DNA of 64,000 nt from Tubiluchus corallicola. Lineage: Eukaryota; Priapulida; Priapulimorpha; Priapulimorphida; Tubiluchidae. This document shows, in pieces, positions 1 through 11,800 of this stretch. The notes beneath the pieces are model-generated. The model was not told where the DNA came from. It saw only the letters and a list, made by a program, of their open reading frames with translations, and did not search any database. The position numbers and the translations under genes were made by a program. The stretch covers positions 1 through 64,000 of the forward strand of contig JAQGDQ010000690.1 in NCBI GenBank assembly GCA_030141605.1, in the 5' to 3' direction. Position 1 is the stretch's first letter; every line of letters begins with the position of its first letter.

Positions 1-2070
1 TAAGAAGATTGCATTGGATTGGGCATACAGTAAGATTAAATGGTCTGACAGAATATCCAATGATGACCTGTATGATGTGGTCAAGTAAAATCCTTTTAGT
101 AAACAAATACAAGTAAGAAGATTGCATTGGATTGAGCATGCACTAACATTAAATGGCCTGACAGAAGATCCAATGATGACCTGTATGATGTGGTCAAGTA
201 AAATCCTTGGAGTAAACAAATACAAGTAAGAAGATTGGATTGAATTGGGCATACACTAAGATTAAATGGTCTGACAGAATATCCAATGATGACCTGTATG
301 ATGTGGTCAAGAAGAATCCTTGGAGTAAACAAATACAAGTAAGAAGATTGCACTGGATTGGGCATACACTAAGATTAAATGGTCTGACAGAATATCCAAT
401 GATGATCTGTATGATGTGGTCAAGTAGAATCCTTGGAGTAAACAAATACAAGTAAGAAGATTGCAATGGATTGGGCATACACTAAGATTAAATGGTCTGA
501 CAGAATATCCAATGATGACCTGTATGATGTGGTCAAGAAGAATTCTTGGAGTAAACAAATACAAGTAAGAAGATTGCATTGGATTGGGCATACACTAAGA
601 TTAAATGGTCTGACAGAATATCCAATGATGACCTGTATGATGTGGTCAAGTAAAATCCTTGGAGTAAACAAATACAAGTAAGAAGATTGCATTGGATTGG
701 GCATACACTAAGATTAAATGGTCTGACAGAATATCCAATGATGACCTATATGATGTGGTCAAGAAGAATCCTTGGAGTAAACAAATACAAGTAAGAAGAT
801 TGCACTGGATTGGGCATACACTAAGATTAAATGGTCTGACAGAATATCCAATGATGATCTGTATGATGTGGTCAAGTAGAATCCTTGGAGTAAACAAATA
901 CAAGTAAGAAGATTGCATTGGATTGGGCATACACTAAGATTAAATGGTCTGACAGAATATCCAATGATGACCTGTATGATGTGGTCAAGAAGAATTCTTG
1001 GAGTAAACAAATACAAGTAAGAAGATTGCATTGGATTGAGCATACAGTAAGATTAAATGGTCTGACAGAATATCCAATGATGATCTGTATGATGTGGTCA
1101 AGTAAAATCCTTGGAGTAAACAAATACAAGTAAGAAGATTGCATTGGATTGAGCATGTACTAAGAGTAAATGGCCTGACAGAATATCCAATGATGATCTG
1201 TATGATGTGGTCAAGAAGAATCCTTGGAGTAAACAAATACAAGCAAGAAGATTGCATTGGATTGGGCATGCACTAAGATTAAATGGACTGACAGAATATC
1301 CAATGATGGCCTGTATGATGTGGTCAAGTAAAATCCTTGGAGTAAACAAATACAAGCAAGAAGATTGCATTGGATTGAGCATACACTAAGATTAAATGGC
1401 CTGACAGAATATCCAATGATGGCCTGTATGATGTGGTCAAGTAAAATCCTTGGAGTAAACAAATACAAGTAAGAAGATTGCATTGGATTGGGCATGCACT
1501 AAGATTAAATGGTCTGACAGAATATCCAATGATGACCTGTATGATGTGGTCAAGTAAAATCCTTGGAGTAAACAAATACAAGTAAGAAGATTGCATTGGA
1601 TTGGGCATACACTAAGATTAAATGGTCTGACAGAATATCCAATGATGACCTGTATGATGTGGTCAAGTAGAATCCTTGGAGTAAACAAATACAAGTAAGA
1701 AGATTGCATTGGATTGGGCATACACTAAGATTAAATGGTCTGACAGAATATCCAATGATGATCTGTATGATGTGGTCAAGTAAAATCCTTAGAGTAAACA
1801 AATACAAGTAAGAAGATTGCATTGGATTGGGCCTACACTAACATTAAATGGCCTGACAGAATATCCAATGATGACCTGTATGATGTGGTCAAGAAGAATT
1901 CTTGGAGTAAACAAATACAAGTAAGAAGATTGCATTGGATTGGGCATGCACTAAGATTAAATGGTCTGACAGAATATCCAATGATGATCTGTATGATGTG
2001 GTCAAGAAGAATCCTTGAAATAAACAAATACAAGTAAGAAGATTGCATTGCATTGGGCATACACTAAGAT
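1..2070 (+). repeat. 113-bp tandem array derived from a LINE C-terminus
   Basis: About 18 head-to-tail copies of a 113-bp unit with few substitutions; the left end is cut by the window edge. Read on the plus strand, a unit encodes ISNDDLYDVVKKN, then SKQIQVRRLHWIGHTLRL. This is the family pattern (Ile-x-Asn-x-x-Leu ... Arg-Arg-Leu-x-Trp-x-Gly-His-x-x-Arg) seen near the C-terminus of many non-LTR retrotransposon polyproteins. Because 113 is not a multiple of three the frame slips at every unit, so no long protein is made. Most units carry a stop (AAGTAA or AAGTAG) where a few keep AAGAAG. The overlapping 94-codon minus-strand frames are by-products of the repeat. Confidence 0.9.
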
Positions 2071-2330
2071 TACCTCAAGAGTCTCCTCTTCCTGTAGCAT
2101 TACGTTAAACTCTGGAATTAACAAAAAACCGAGAGGAGGTCAGCTACTGTCCGGTAAGTAGATATAATGCAAAAAGATTTAGTAGATACAACTCTAGATT
2201 TGAGGGATGCATGGGCGGTAGACAAGAACGACTGGCATCAACAGGTGGGATGTGCCATGTTTTAGAACGTAGAGGCACCTAGATGATGATGATGATGACG
2301 ACGATGATGACAGTGATGGATGGGCGACCA
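2071..2330 (+). mobile_element. Non-LTR retrotransposon 3' end (decayed)
   Basis: The sequence continues the LINE reading beyond the last 113-bp unit. After GHTLRL come PQESPLPVALR, then, after a frame shift, SGINKKPRGGQ and DLRDAWAVDKNDWHQQVG. These match the usual order in LINE C-termini: GHxxRM, a basic G-R-P-K-like patch, then an A-x-D-R-x-x-W-like segment. It ends in a GAT/GAC-rich microsatellite (about 2281-2315), a common LINE tail. Stops and shifts show it is dead. The clade cannot be fixed from so short a piece. Confidence 0.7.
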
Positions 2331-2497
2331 TAAAACTCAAGTCAAGCTAAAAAATTCAATACTATGCACATAAAAAAACTGTAATTTTACTCAATATTCA
2401 CAAGTAATTTAAGAACTAAGTACATACAGCATTATAATAACAATTATAACGGTAAATTTGCACATCAATTTTTGGCAACTTGCCAAACGAAGTTTAA

Positions 2498-2875
2498 AGG
2501 GAAAGAAAAAGGACTTTTAAAATAAACCCCCAAAGAACTTTCTATACAAAATCATATTACTTTGCATTATACATACTTGCTTGAAATACTCATGTGATTG
2601 GAAAAGAAAATTCTTAAATAATTTAAAATATTCGTGCCATCTGGTAAAACATCGCTGTATCGCCATCCCAGTGTGCACCATTGGCTCACGAAAATACGAA
2701 AATACACATTGCAAATGTTACTGACTTACATCATATATCATGTTATATATTTATAACAGTCATTAACGAGAGTCCAAATTTACAAGTTTTATACAGCGTC
2801 GTTGCTAATGCAAGCTCTGCATACAATAGGACAGTATGTAAATTTTTTAAACTTTTGAAGAGGGGTTCTTGTGCT
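2498..2875. mobile_element. MITE, TTAA-flanked family (copy 1)
   Basis: 378 bp bounded by TTAA on both sides (2494-2497 and 2876-2879), with imperfect terminal inverted repeats starting AGGGAAAG and, on the other strand, AGCACAAG. Related copies lie at 17530-17966, 20687-20917 with 22330-22797, 42926-43545 and 50740-51242. TTAA target duplications are typical of Kolobok and piggyBac transposons; the ends do not start with CCC, which argues against piggyBac. No transposase is present. Confidence 0.65.
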
Positions 2876-3230
2876 TTAAGCACTTCCGACGTTCAATTTT
2901 CGTCAAATGACGTGACATCAAATACAAACTGAAACTGTTTAGAGTTCCGTCTAAAGTAACTGCATCCGAAGAGCGCGTTCAAACATGAAATCAAAATTTC
3001 GTATGCGACGCACGTACGGATCTCGCACATAGCTAAGTGAAACTCGTTCACAATGAACGTAGCAAATTTAATTTTAATGAACAAAAACTCAACGATTCAG
3101 CATTGATCTAAAGCCCTCAATTGCGTACTCCCTAGTGAAATCTTCAACCACAAGAGGGCGAGCGGGTATTATGCATTGAAACAAATCTTACTCCCACTCA
3201 CAGTGACTTCAAGTTAGTGGCACTAAGTAA

Positions 3231-3300
3231 GTGATTACTTAGCAGCTAAAGTTAAGCAATGCTTAGCGTTGATAGTAACTGGATGGATGACCGAAGAAAA
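3231..3300 (+). pseudogene. Degenerate 5S rRNA-like internal promoter region
   Basis: AAAGTTAAGCAATG at 3249-3262 and ACTGGATGGATGACCG at 3278-3293 align, in order and spacing, with box A and box C of 5S rRNA. The rest of the 5S molecule is not recognisable. It is most likely the head of an old 5S-derived SINE rather than a working gene. Confidence 0.5.
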
Positions 3301-3671
3301 GTTGCTTGCATCTTGATTTTTGACAATAAACTTCATTTTGTTCCCTTCACAACCTTGTACATTAACACCAACTTGAAGTTCAAATCCAGATCTAGTTTTG
3401 CAAGAAGCTAAACAACCTAAAATAAACAGTCAGTCTGAGGAATTAGGTCAAAAGCTGACAAATGGCAACCCTCCTAGATTGCACTAGGTTTAGGAACAAA
3501 ACATGCAATGACAGTAAGGAGTTTCACATAGAAACAGCACCGGGGACAAATCTCATACCCCTTGATGTGGTAGAATGCTTTATGTTTGCAAAATTGCAAG
3601 TGCACACACATGTGTAATGAAGATAGGGTAGCAGTTAATAATTTTATCTTTATTGTACTTTCAAAAATGAA

Positions 3672-3745
3672 AGTCAGCTTGGATTTGAACCAGAAACCAC
3701 TGATGTGTAAGATTAACATTTTACCCACTATTGCACCCAGACTCT
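3672..3745 (-). mobile_element. tRNA-derived SINE head (minus strand)
   Basis: On the minus strand a box A-like TGGGTGCAATAGTGGG is followed at tRNA-like spacing by a box B-like TGGTTCAAATCC. The stems are degenerate, so this is a SINE or tRNA pseudogene rather than a tRNA. Confidence 0.45.
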
Positions 3746-3764
3746 GGTAACTCTGCACCGTCAC

Positions 3765-4165
3765 ACATGTCCCAATGTTACACATGTTGCACATGTCTCA
3801 ATGTTACACATATCCAAATGTTACACATGTCTCAATCTTTCACATGTTCGAATGTTACACATGTTATACGTCTCAATGTTACACATGTCTCTATTTTACA
3901 CATGTCCCAATGCTACACATGTTACACGCATCTCAATGTTACACTTATCCGAATGTTACACATGTCTCAATGTTACACATATCCAAATGTTATGTTACAC
4001 ATGCCCAATCTTACACGTCTCAATGCCACACATATCCGAATGCTACACATGTTACTCATGTCCCAATAATACATGTGTTACACATGTCCCAATGTTACAC
4101 AGTTCCTAATGTTACACATCTCCCTATTTTACACATGTCTCAATGTTACACATGTACCAATTATA
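3765..4165. repeat. Minisatellite, about 17-18 bp unit
   Basis: Imperfect tandem copies of a unit like CAATGTTACACATGTCT, with many one-base length changes. The cysteine-, histidine- and threonine-rich open frames across it come from the repeat and are not genes. Confidence 0.9.
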
Positions 4166-5011
4166 TTATATATTACAATTCCAAATGATTTACTAACCAG
4201 TGTGACACTTGTAGGGATAATCGGTTCCAGGAATTTATTCCCCAAGGGATTTTCCCAATAGTAAGTCCAGAAAGAGGAACAAATAAGTGTAATTAATTGT
4301 ATTATATGTATATTATGCATTATATTTAAGTTCATGTAAAGAAGTTGGCATTTGGGTGGAGACAAGTCAAACAGTTTGTAAAAATATGTAAAAATTAAGT
4401 CATTATTAAAGAGTGACCAATAGCATGTTCCAAGAATGCTTGTACTATTTATGATTTTCTGAGAATTCTTATTGTATTATAAAAATGGGTCATCTATTCA
4501 CATCCTGACAATATCTAATGATGCTTAACTTGCAAACTACGTGTTCAAAACCTTCAACACGTTCACAGTGATTTCCATAGCTGAAAATTTTTAAGAGCAT
4601 TTTATTATTGCTATCCGAACGAAATATATCGTTGAGTAAATTATCTGAAGTTGATCCTAACAAAGATAAAGTAAAGATATTCTTCATAAAACAACAGGGG
4701 AGGCAGGTTTGCACATCCCTGGTCTCTTGCTCAGGTTGCAAGAAGATAAGAATTGAACAACTGGAAACAATCATTAAAGTCAGGTTTTCAAAATTTTCTA
4801 ACCAAGCTTCTAATTTAGTGAATAAATTCAGTCAAAGTCTCTCTCAAAACCGCGAAACTGGTTTCAACACACCCGAGCATTGCACTAAATTGCTGAAATA
4901 GCAAATAACAGATGGCAGCACCTTACTGAGTCACCAGGTTGGTGTTATTATATTATTCCACTGTGTGACCAAGGAGCAAAAATTATAAACGTGACCGATT
5001 TCTTATCCTTA
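4166..5011. other. Non-coding stretch, no feature recognised
   Basis: I see no exon, RNA gene or clear repeat here. Two overlapping open frames (4490-4774 minus and 4608-4901 plus) have no recognisable motif. It probably lies in the last NRDE2 intron or the 3' region of that gene. Confidence 0.4.
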
Positions 5012-5538
5012 AGGAAAACCGGATGATTGTGTAAACATTAGTTCAAAGTAAAGTGGCTCTAAAATGTGAAAAACTTAAATCAAATAAATTTAAACTTAAT
5101 CAAAGCTTAGATTAAATAATAATTACCTCGGATAGTTAAATTTCGTTTAACTTTCAAAGCTGCGCGTGGCTCAGTGAGTCCACTAAGACAGGATTTTTTG
5201 ACATATTCGCTTGGCCGGCAAATAGGCGCGGTACCGTGATAAGCACGATCACGAACTGCAGTGTTCATCTGTGACATCAGTGTGACGTAGGGCTCATTTT
5301 CGTGACATCACATCAGCGTCTTACAACAATCCTCGCTTGCGCAAACGTGCTTGACGTGCAGGGAAGATGCCTGCCATTGCGTAAACTGTGGTTAATTTGT
5401 GACGTAGCTCTGTTCGGTATTTCTTAATTAACTTTCCGAGGTAATTATTCAAATTCCTAATTTTCATAGGCAAGAAAATGCATATTTTGGACAGTAAATT
5501 AAAATGAGATTGAGTCTAATCAATCGTCCGGTCTTCCT
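5012..5538. mobile_element. MITE with 18-bp TIRs and TTA target duplication
   Basis: 527 bp. The left end AGGAAAACCGGATGATTG mirrors the right end, which reads AGGAAGACCGGACGATTG on the other strand, with TTA directly repeated at both edges. A 3-bp TWA duplication is the PIF/Harbinger habit. Related partial copies occur near 13150-13450 (inverted), 14080-14400, 37022-37110 and 41556-41890. No transposase. Confidence 0.75.
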
Positions 5539-5742
5539 TTAACTTAACTCCAGGAAATGAATCAGGTATGGATACGTCCCACCACTAGTGACATCTAGTG
5601 GTTAAATTGAAACTTCATCTGCATTAAATCCAATCCCTTGATCAATTCTTGCTTTCCATGCATAAGTTATTCAGACAATGCTATTAATTCCATTTTGATA
5701 GCAACGTAACGTCAAATTCTAGCTCAACATTTTCAAGGTTAC

Positions 5743-5870
5743 CTCAAATTTTAGATACATTCTCCATACGAGGACGGAATGAACGCCAGGTGGCGATGTT
5801 ACCGCTCTTTCAAACAAGTGACGAAGTCTGTTGCTGACCCCCGTCTCTCCAGCAGTCTCTGAGATGACCC
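5743..5870 (-). CDS. NRDE2: NRDE2 exon h (last one found)
   Basis: Acceptor TTGTTTAG, donor GAG|GTAACC; 128 nt, entering in phase 1 and leaving in phase 0. It encodes ISETAGETGVSNRLRHLFER, then VLVWRMYLKFE, matching the human LFENAM...LLWRMYLNF block. The following exon, which should carry the conserved CPW-like C-terminus, was not found in 1-5742. Confidence 0.88.
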
Positions 5871-8800
5871 CTAAACAAACAGCAGAAAAATGGAAATCAC
5901 TTGCTATTTATCCCCGTCACTTTTTACATACCTGTATATATATATATATTTATATTATATTATATTACATTACATTACATTACATTATATTATATGTTTA
6001 TATATATTTAAATCAGACTGTCTCAACATACTACACAGAAACAAAGTACATATTACTTTGATATATATATATATATATATATATTACTTTGGATATCTCT
6101 TCTTTGTTGTAAATTTTTTTTAATAACCATTAAAAATGATTAATAACAATGATACAAAAATATTAAAGAAAAACCAAACCCAATCTTAAGCTGTAGGTCA
6201 AAATAATCTAAAATATTGAAAGAAAACATACTATTTTTTCCGGAATGGCTTACGTGAAAGAATTATTACCACACAAACACAATTTCACGTTCGCGCCACT
6301 AGTTCCTCGCTGTTACATGCATTTCGCCATTTGCTAGTTAGACAGAAACTAGCACCTGCATTTCAGAAATGCCTTGTCTAAAAACAGGTGCAGTACCTCT
6401 CAGTTCAGATGTGTTATCTTGTGATGAATTACACATGTTCTACAGCTCATGCATGAGCACAGCAGTAAATTTGAAATTTGAATTTTTATCTTAAAACTTG
6501 CCGAGCTTTAATACAACACACTGAATATCTTACAGTAGCACTGTACTGCAATTTTCTCTTTCGCAAACACCTGCAACGCGCTCGTGGAATATTTTGCTGT
6601 TGAAAATTATATTAGTTTGTGATGTCATCAATAATTTGGCTCGCCCACCCGTTAATTAAGACTTTATTCTAACATCTAATTATCAGAAACACGATTGCAG
6701 TGTTAAAATGTATGATTTTATTGGACTTATAGGGTAGTATATGAAAAATCATCCTGTCTTTCTTTAGGCTTATGCACAAAAAATTATTTTATGCTATTTT
6801 ACCTGAGTTTTCCAGAATCGCATGTTGCTTAAGGAGTTCCGAATAAATGGCAAACACCCACGGAATCGGGGTGACGGAACGCGCGCACGCACGATCAAAG
6901 AACCGTCGCAACCGTCCGGTGATGTGAGCGCGGTGTTCCAGATTCACAAATGCCTGCAAAATGACAACAACGATGTGAGTAAACAACTTTGAACAAACGT
7001 AGTACTATCAATCTTATAAGACTTCAATACCAAAGCTATCTGTAGTCGTACAGCTAAATCCTAATAGATTAACCAGGCTAGTTAACACCTTCACGACCGC
7101 AGAATTCAAAATATGTCTTATAAAACCGATGACTCTTCTGCTACTGTATGAGCACAGACATAACTAAATGAGGTGCAGGCTATGCACTGAAAAACATAAT
7201 ATTGAGAAAATCACCATTAACGTCAGCCATCGGTTTTTGTCGCGTTTCTACAAAACACTTAGCAACTGCACAAATGTTGGTTTGCTTCGGACTTTGGAAG
7301 AACACATTGAAGCTATGTTTAAATGCAGTAGGTGGCTTTGCTGACGAAGATCTGGGCTTGACAACAGAAAAATCCCGAAGCAAAATGACTGCTTCCATGA
7401 GCTGCTATCGGAGTTTAAAAATACGAGCTTTTTGCAATTGCAGTGCTAGTCTCTAGACAGAAAAGTGGGTTCAGGATTATAAAATTAAATTTTTAGTATT
7501 TTTTGAACATTTTCTTGATAATTTGATGCTAGAATATAAACGTCCAGTATATTTAACATTTGTTTTTTATAAAAAAATTGACATTTAAGCAAATGTTGGT
7601 GCTTTTTCCTTTGAAAAATCATAATGTCATTTTAAGTAAGCCAACTTATGGTGGCTTTCATTTGCAAACTAAAACCGTTTCTATATATTTTTTCTATATA
7701 CTATATACTGTTTCTATATACTTTTTAAATTTACGCTAGTCTTAATGCCAGTCTTAGGTATAAAGTTGCATATATACACGTACAATGTATATGATTATAC
7801 ATTATTTCTATATACATTATATATGCATTATACGTGAATACAAGCGACTTAATACGTAAGTGGCATTAAGACTAGCGTAAATTTAAAAAGCATAACGGAA
7901 CAATTCCTATACGCTACCTGAAGTAGGTCGCCATTGTGCGGAAAGTTATCCAGAGCTTTCTCCAGGTGAGTTCTGAGCATGCTCAGTGGTGTCACATTCA
8001 ACGCGGCGTGATACGTCAACAACCGCACACAATTCACCAACACGAACTCATAATCTCCGTACAGCGTGTACAAACGTGCGTCGAACCTCGGCGACTCCTG
8101 CTCGCCAAATTGGCACGCGTCCGCATAGGCCGCCCAGATTCTGTCCGTTAATCGTAGCAAAGGTCGCAATCCGTCCGCGAGGTAAACGAACAAAATGGAA
8201 CACCACAAAAGAGAGACGGCATCGGAGGGGAAGAAAAACGCTTCCCCCGCGCTCTCTTTAATATGGCACAGGTAGCTATGAACCTTGTCCAAAAACCAGT
8301 TTTTACACTTTAAGAGCTGCACGGATGTCAGAGGCGTATCCAACCTGCTCTCCTCTAAACCCGTTACGAGCGATAACACCTTCAGTACCTTCTCTTTGGT
8401 ATAAGTAGTCTGAGTTTCCATCACAGATGTACGTCTCAAACCCAATTCTAGTTCACCGTAAGTACAGATCAACCTACACAAGTCGTAATTAACATCTGCA
8501 CTATGACCAGCGCTGACCATAGATATGGCAGTATCGAACACCTTTCTCGCATCTTTCGTGTTGCCTAGCGACCATTCAAATGATCCGTATGCTTCGTACA
8601 GCGACAAATTGTTGCGATTTTGCTCTTCCCGCATTAGCGCTTTTATTCTCTTCTTAACATTTTTTGCGCTAGATTTTGTCTGGTTGTCGGCATTGCTGCG
8701 ATACAATGCCATTTCAAACTTCGCACGCAGAAGCAGGAGATGGTTGCTTAGCGACACGTCATGAAACGTAGACGATACCGAAGAGATTACGTTTCGAACG

Positions 8801-11800
8801 AATTCGTCCCCATCTAGAAAACAACAATCGGCCATGCGCAAGTCAAACTTTTCCAGCACAGTGGTCTCAGAAGTGACTATCAGCTGAGTTGGATGAATTT
8901 TGCCCAATTGTACATATCGATGAAACTGGAAGGCAGAAGATGGAAAGAGCGAACTTTCCTCCACCCCAAGAAATGACAAAAAGCTCGCAGCCAACTCAAA
9001 CTTCAGTCTTTCCGAACTAAAACGAAACAGAATCGAGTTTACGTCGTCGAACAAAACCAGGCGGTCGGGATCCTCACAGTCGTCCTCCGATTGCCCAGCG
9101 GCCGATCGCCATGACAACCAGTGACGATTTCCTCGCAGTGTTTCGATTCGCATCCACGCTGTAGATTTATCGGGTCGTGAAGAAATGATTCTGTCTTCCA
9201 AAATATCCTGTTCTGCAGTCTCTGTAACAAAAAAAACAGATTTTGAATAAGCTGGGTAGACCACATGGCCTATGACACGAGCAACGCAGCACAGTAGCAT
9301 TGCACCTGAATATTTTTTCCACAGACACGAGCAACCTGCTCGCAGAGTGTAGGCAGACAAATATTAAACATGGCAGAGTCAAAACCAAGCCCTGCGACCT
9401 TGGAAATTTTATCACACCAGAACACGGTATTATTTACTACCTAGTCTGGTTGCTATAGCAACAGGTTGCAGGTAGAATCCCTTCTCACAAAGTTTGTTCA
9501 CATATCTCGCTTGATAGAAACAGCAGCTAGTACAGTAGTCAAAAACATGTTTAATAATTGCTCAGTTTATGTTACTAATGCACTTTTAAAACAGGATAAT
9601 GTAATATGTGTCACTTTAACGCTTCAAATTAAGTAAAAAAAGATGTTGATAATGATGAAAAATGAAAATTGGCTTTGAGCAAAGTAAAAAAAATAGTTGT
9701 TAAAGTGAAACATGTGTCACTGAGTGAAAAAAATCGTCGTTAAAGTGAAACATGTGTCACTGAGTGAAAGAAAATCGTTGCTTAAGTGAAACATGTGTCG
9801 TTAAGTGAAAAAAATCGTTGTTAAAGTGAAACATGTGTCACTCAGTGAAAAAAATCATTGTTAAAGTGAAACATGTGTCACTAAGTGAAAAAAATCATTG
9901 TTAAAGTGAAACATGTCGTTAAGTGAAAAAAAATCGTTTTTAAAGTGAAACATGTGTCACTGAGTGAAAAAAATCATTGTTAAAGTGAAACATGTGTCAC
10001 TAAGTGAAAAAAATCATTGTTAAAGTGAAACATGTCGTTAAGTGAAAAAAATCGTTTTTAAAGTGAAACATGTCGTTAAGTGAAAAAAAAATCGTTTTTA
10101 AAGTGAAACGTGTCACTAAGTGAAAAAAATCATTGTTAAAGTGAAACATGTCGTTAAGTGAAAAAAAATCATTGTTAAAGTGAAACATGTCGTTAAGTGA
10201 AAAAAAATCGTTTTTAAAGTGAAACATGTCGTTAAGTGAAAAAAAATCGTTTTTAAAGTGAAACATGTCGTTAAGTGAAAAAAAATCGTTTTTAAAGTGA
10301 AACATGTCGTTAAGTGAAAAAAAATCGTTTTTAAAGTGAAACATGTGTCACTGAGTGAAAGAAAATCGTTGCTTAAGTGAAACATGTGTCGTTAAGTGAA
10401 AAAAATCGTTGTTAAAGTGAAACATGTGTCACTCAGTGAAAAAAATCATTGTTAAAGTGAAACATGTGTCACTAAGTGAAAAAAATCATTGTTAAAGTGA
10501 AACATGTCGTTAAGTGAAAAAAAATCGTTTTTAAAGTGAAACATGTGTCACTGAGTGAAAAAAATCATTGTTAAAGTGAAACATGTGGCACTAAGTGAAA
10601 AAAATCATTGTTAAAGTGAAACATGTCGTTAAGTGAAAAAAAATCGTTTTTAAAGTGAAACATGTCGTTAAGTGAAAAAAAATCGTTTGTAAAGTGAAAC
10701 GTGTCGTTAAGCGAAAAAGATGTCAAATGTTCAGCATCATTAAAATGAAACGTCACTAAACGGGGAATCGTTAATGTACTTCAAAATGGGGTGAGATATG
10801 AAGAATCAACCTGTTTCCGATAAACTGGGAATTTCCCTATTACTAACTAAAAATAAGATTACTACTCTACTTACCTTCTATACTACCCGGTAGCTTTGTT
10901 CCATTACGGTGCTTACACCATGCTGACCAACCCAGTGCACCATTTTCACCTATTCTGAATAAACCAGAAATGTATTTTAATTGCCCATGATTACAATATT
11001 ACAATAAGTCTTCGCTTAACGATGCTAACGCTTTCGAGCAAAATGTGACGTTAAGCGAAACGTCGTCAAACGAAACCAAGAACTCGACAGAGAGCGATGC
11101 CAAAGAAATGAGATATGTTCCATAAGCAAAAATTCATGCTGCTTAAATAACATAAATTAAACATTTTATGGGCATTACAGTCGACCCTCGTTAAACCGGA
11201 CCCCGTTAGCCCGGATATCGGATAAGACGGACGTCATCCATGGTAAAGGAAACTGACCGATTTCCACCGGTGCCGGAGCGCTAAACACAACACGGCCTAC
11301 CAACTGTACAATAATTTCTTTATCCTCACAGGTTAACTATTTTAAAGTAATATGAAGTATAGTATATAGTGCAATGTATATAGGCCTTATTAAAATGATT
11401 ATTCCTGTATAATATAGACCACACATAGGCATATCGGACAATCTGGTAAACCGAACCACCCACCCCGCCAATTAGTCCGTTATAACGAGGGTTGACTGTA
11501 CTCATATTTCAACTGGTTAATTTCTTTCTGCTTATTTAAAATCACTTTTATATCTTACTCATCTAATTAGCAGTTTCTCTTTCGTTAGTGTTTAAGTCTA
11601 GGCAGCAGTTAGACAATTAACACTGCAGCACAGTCAAAGCCAAGCCCTAGGACAACCTTGGCAATTTTGTCTAGAAACTTTTCTTTGAGCAAACCAAAAA
11701 AATTGTCGCTACAGTGAAACAGTGCATCGTTATGCGAAAACAAGTTTCAAATGTTCAGCGTCCTTAAACGCCGATATTCACATGTAGTATAACAATTGTC

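Noticed and set aside
96-2060. Overlapping minus-strand frames of about 94 codons spaced 113 nt apart
   Set aside because: They are read from the opposite strand of the 113-bp array and repeat with its period; the meaningful reading is the LINE motif on the plus strand.
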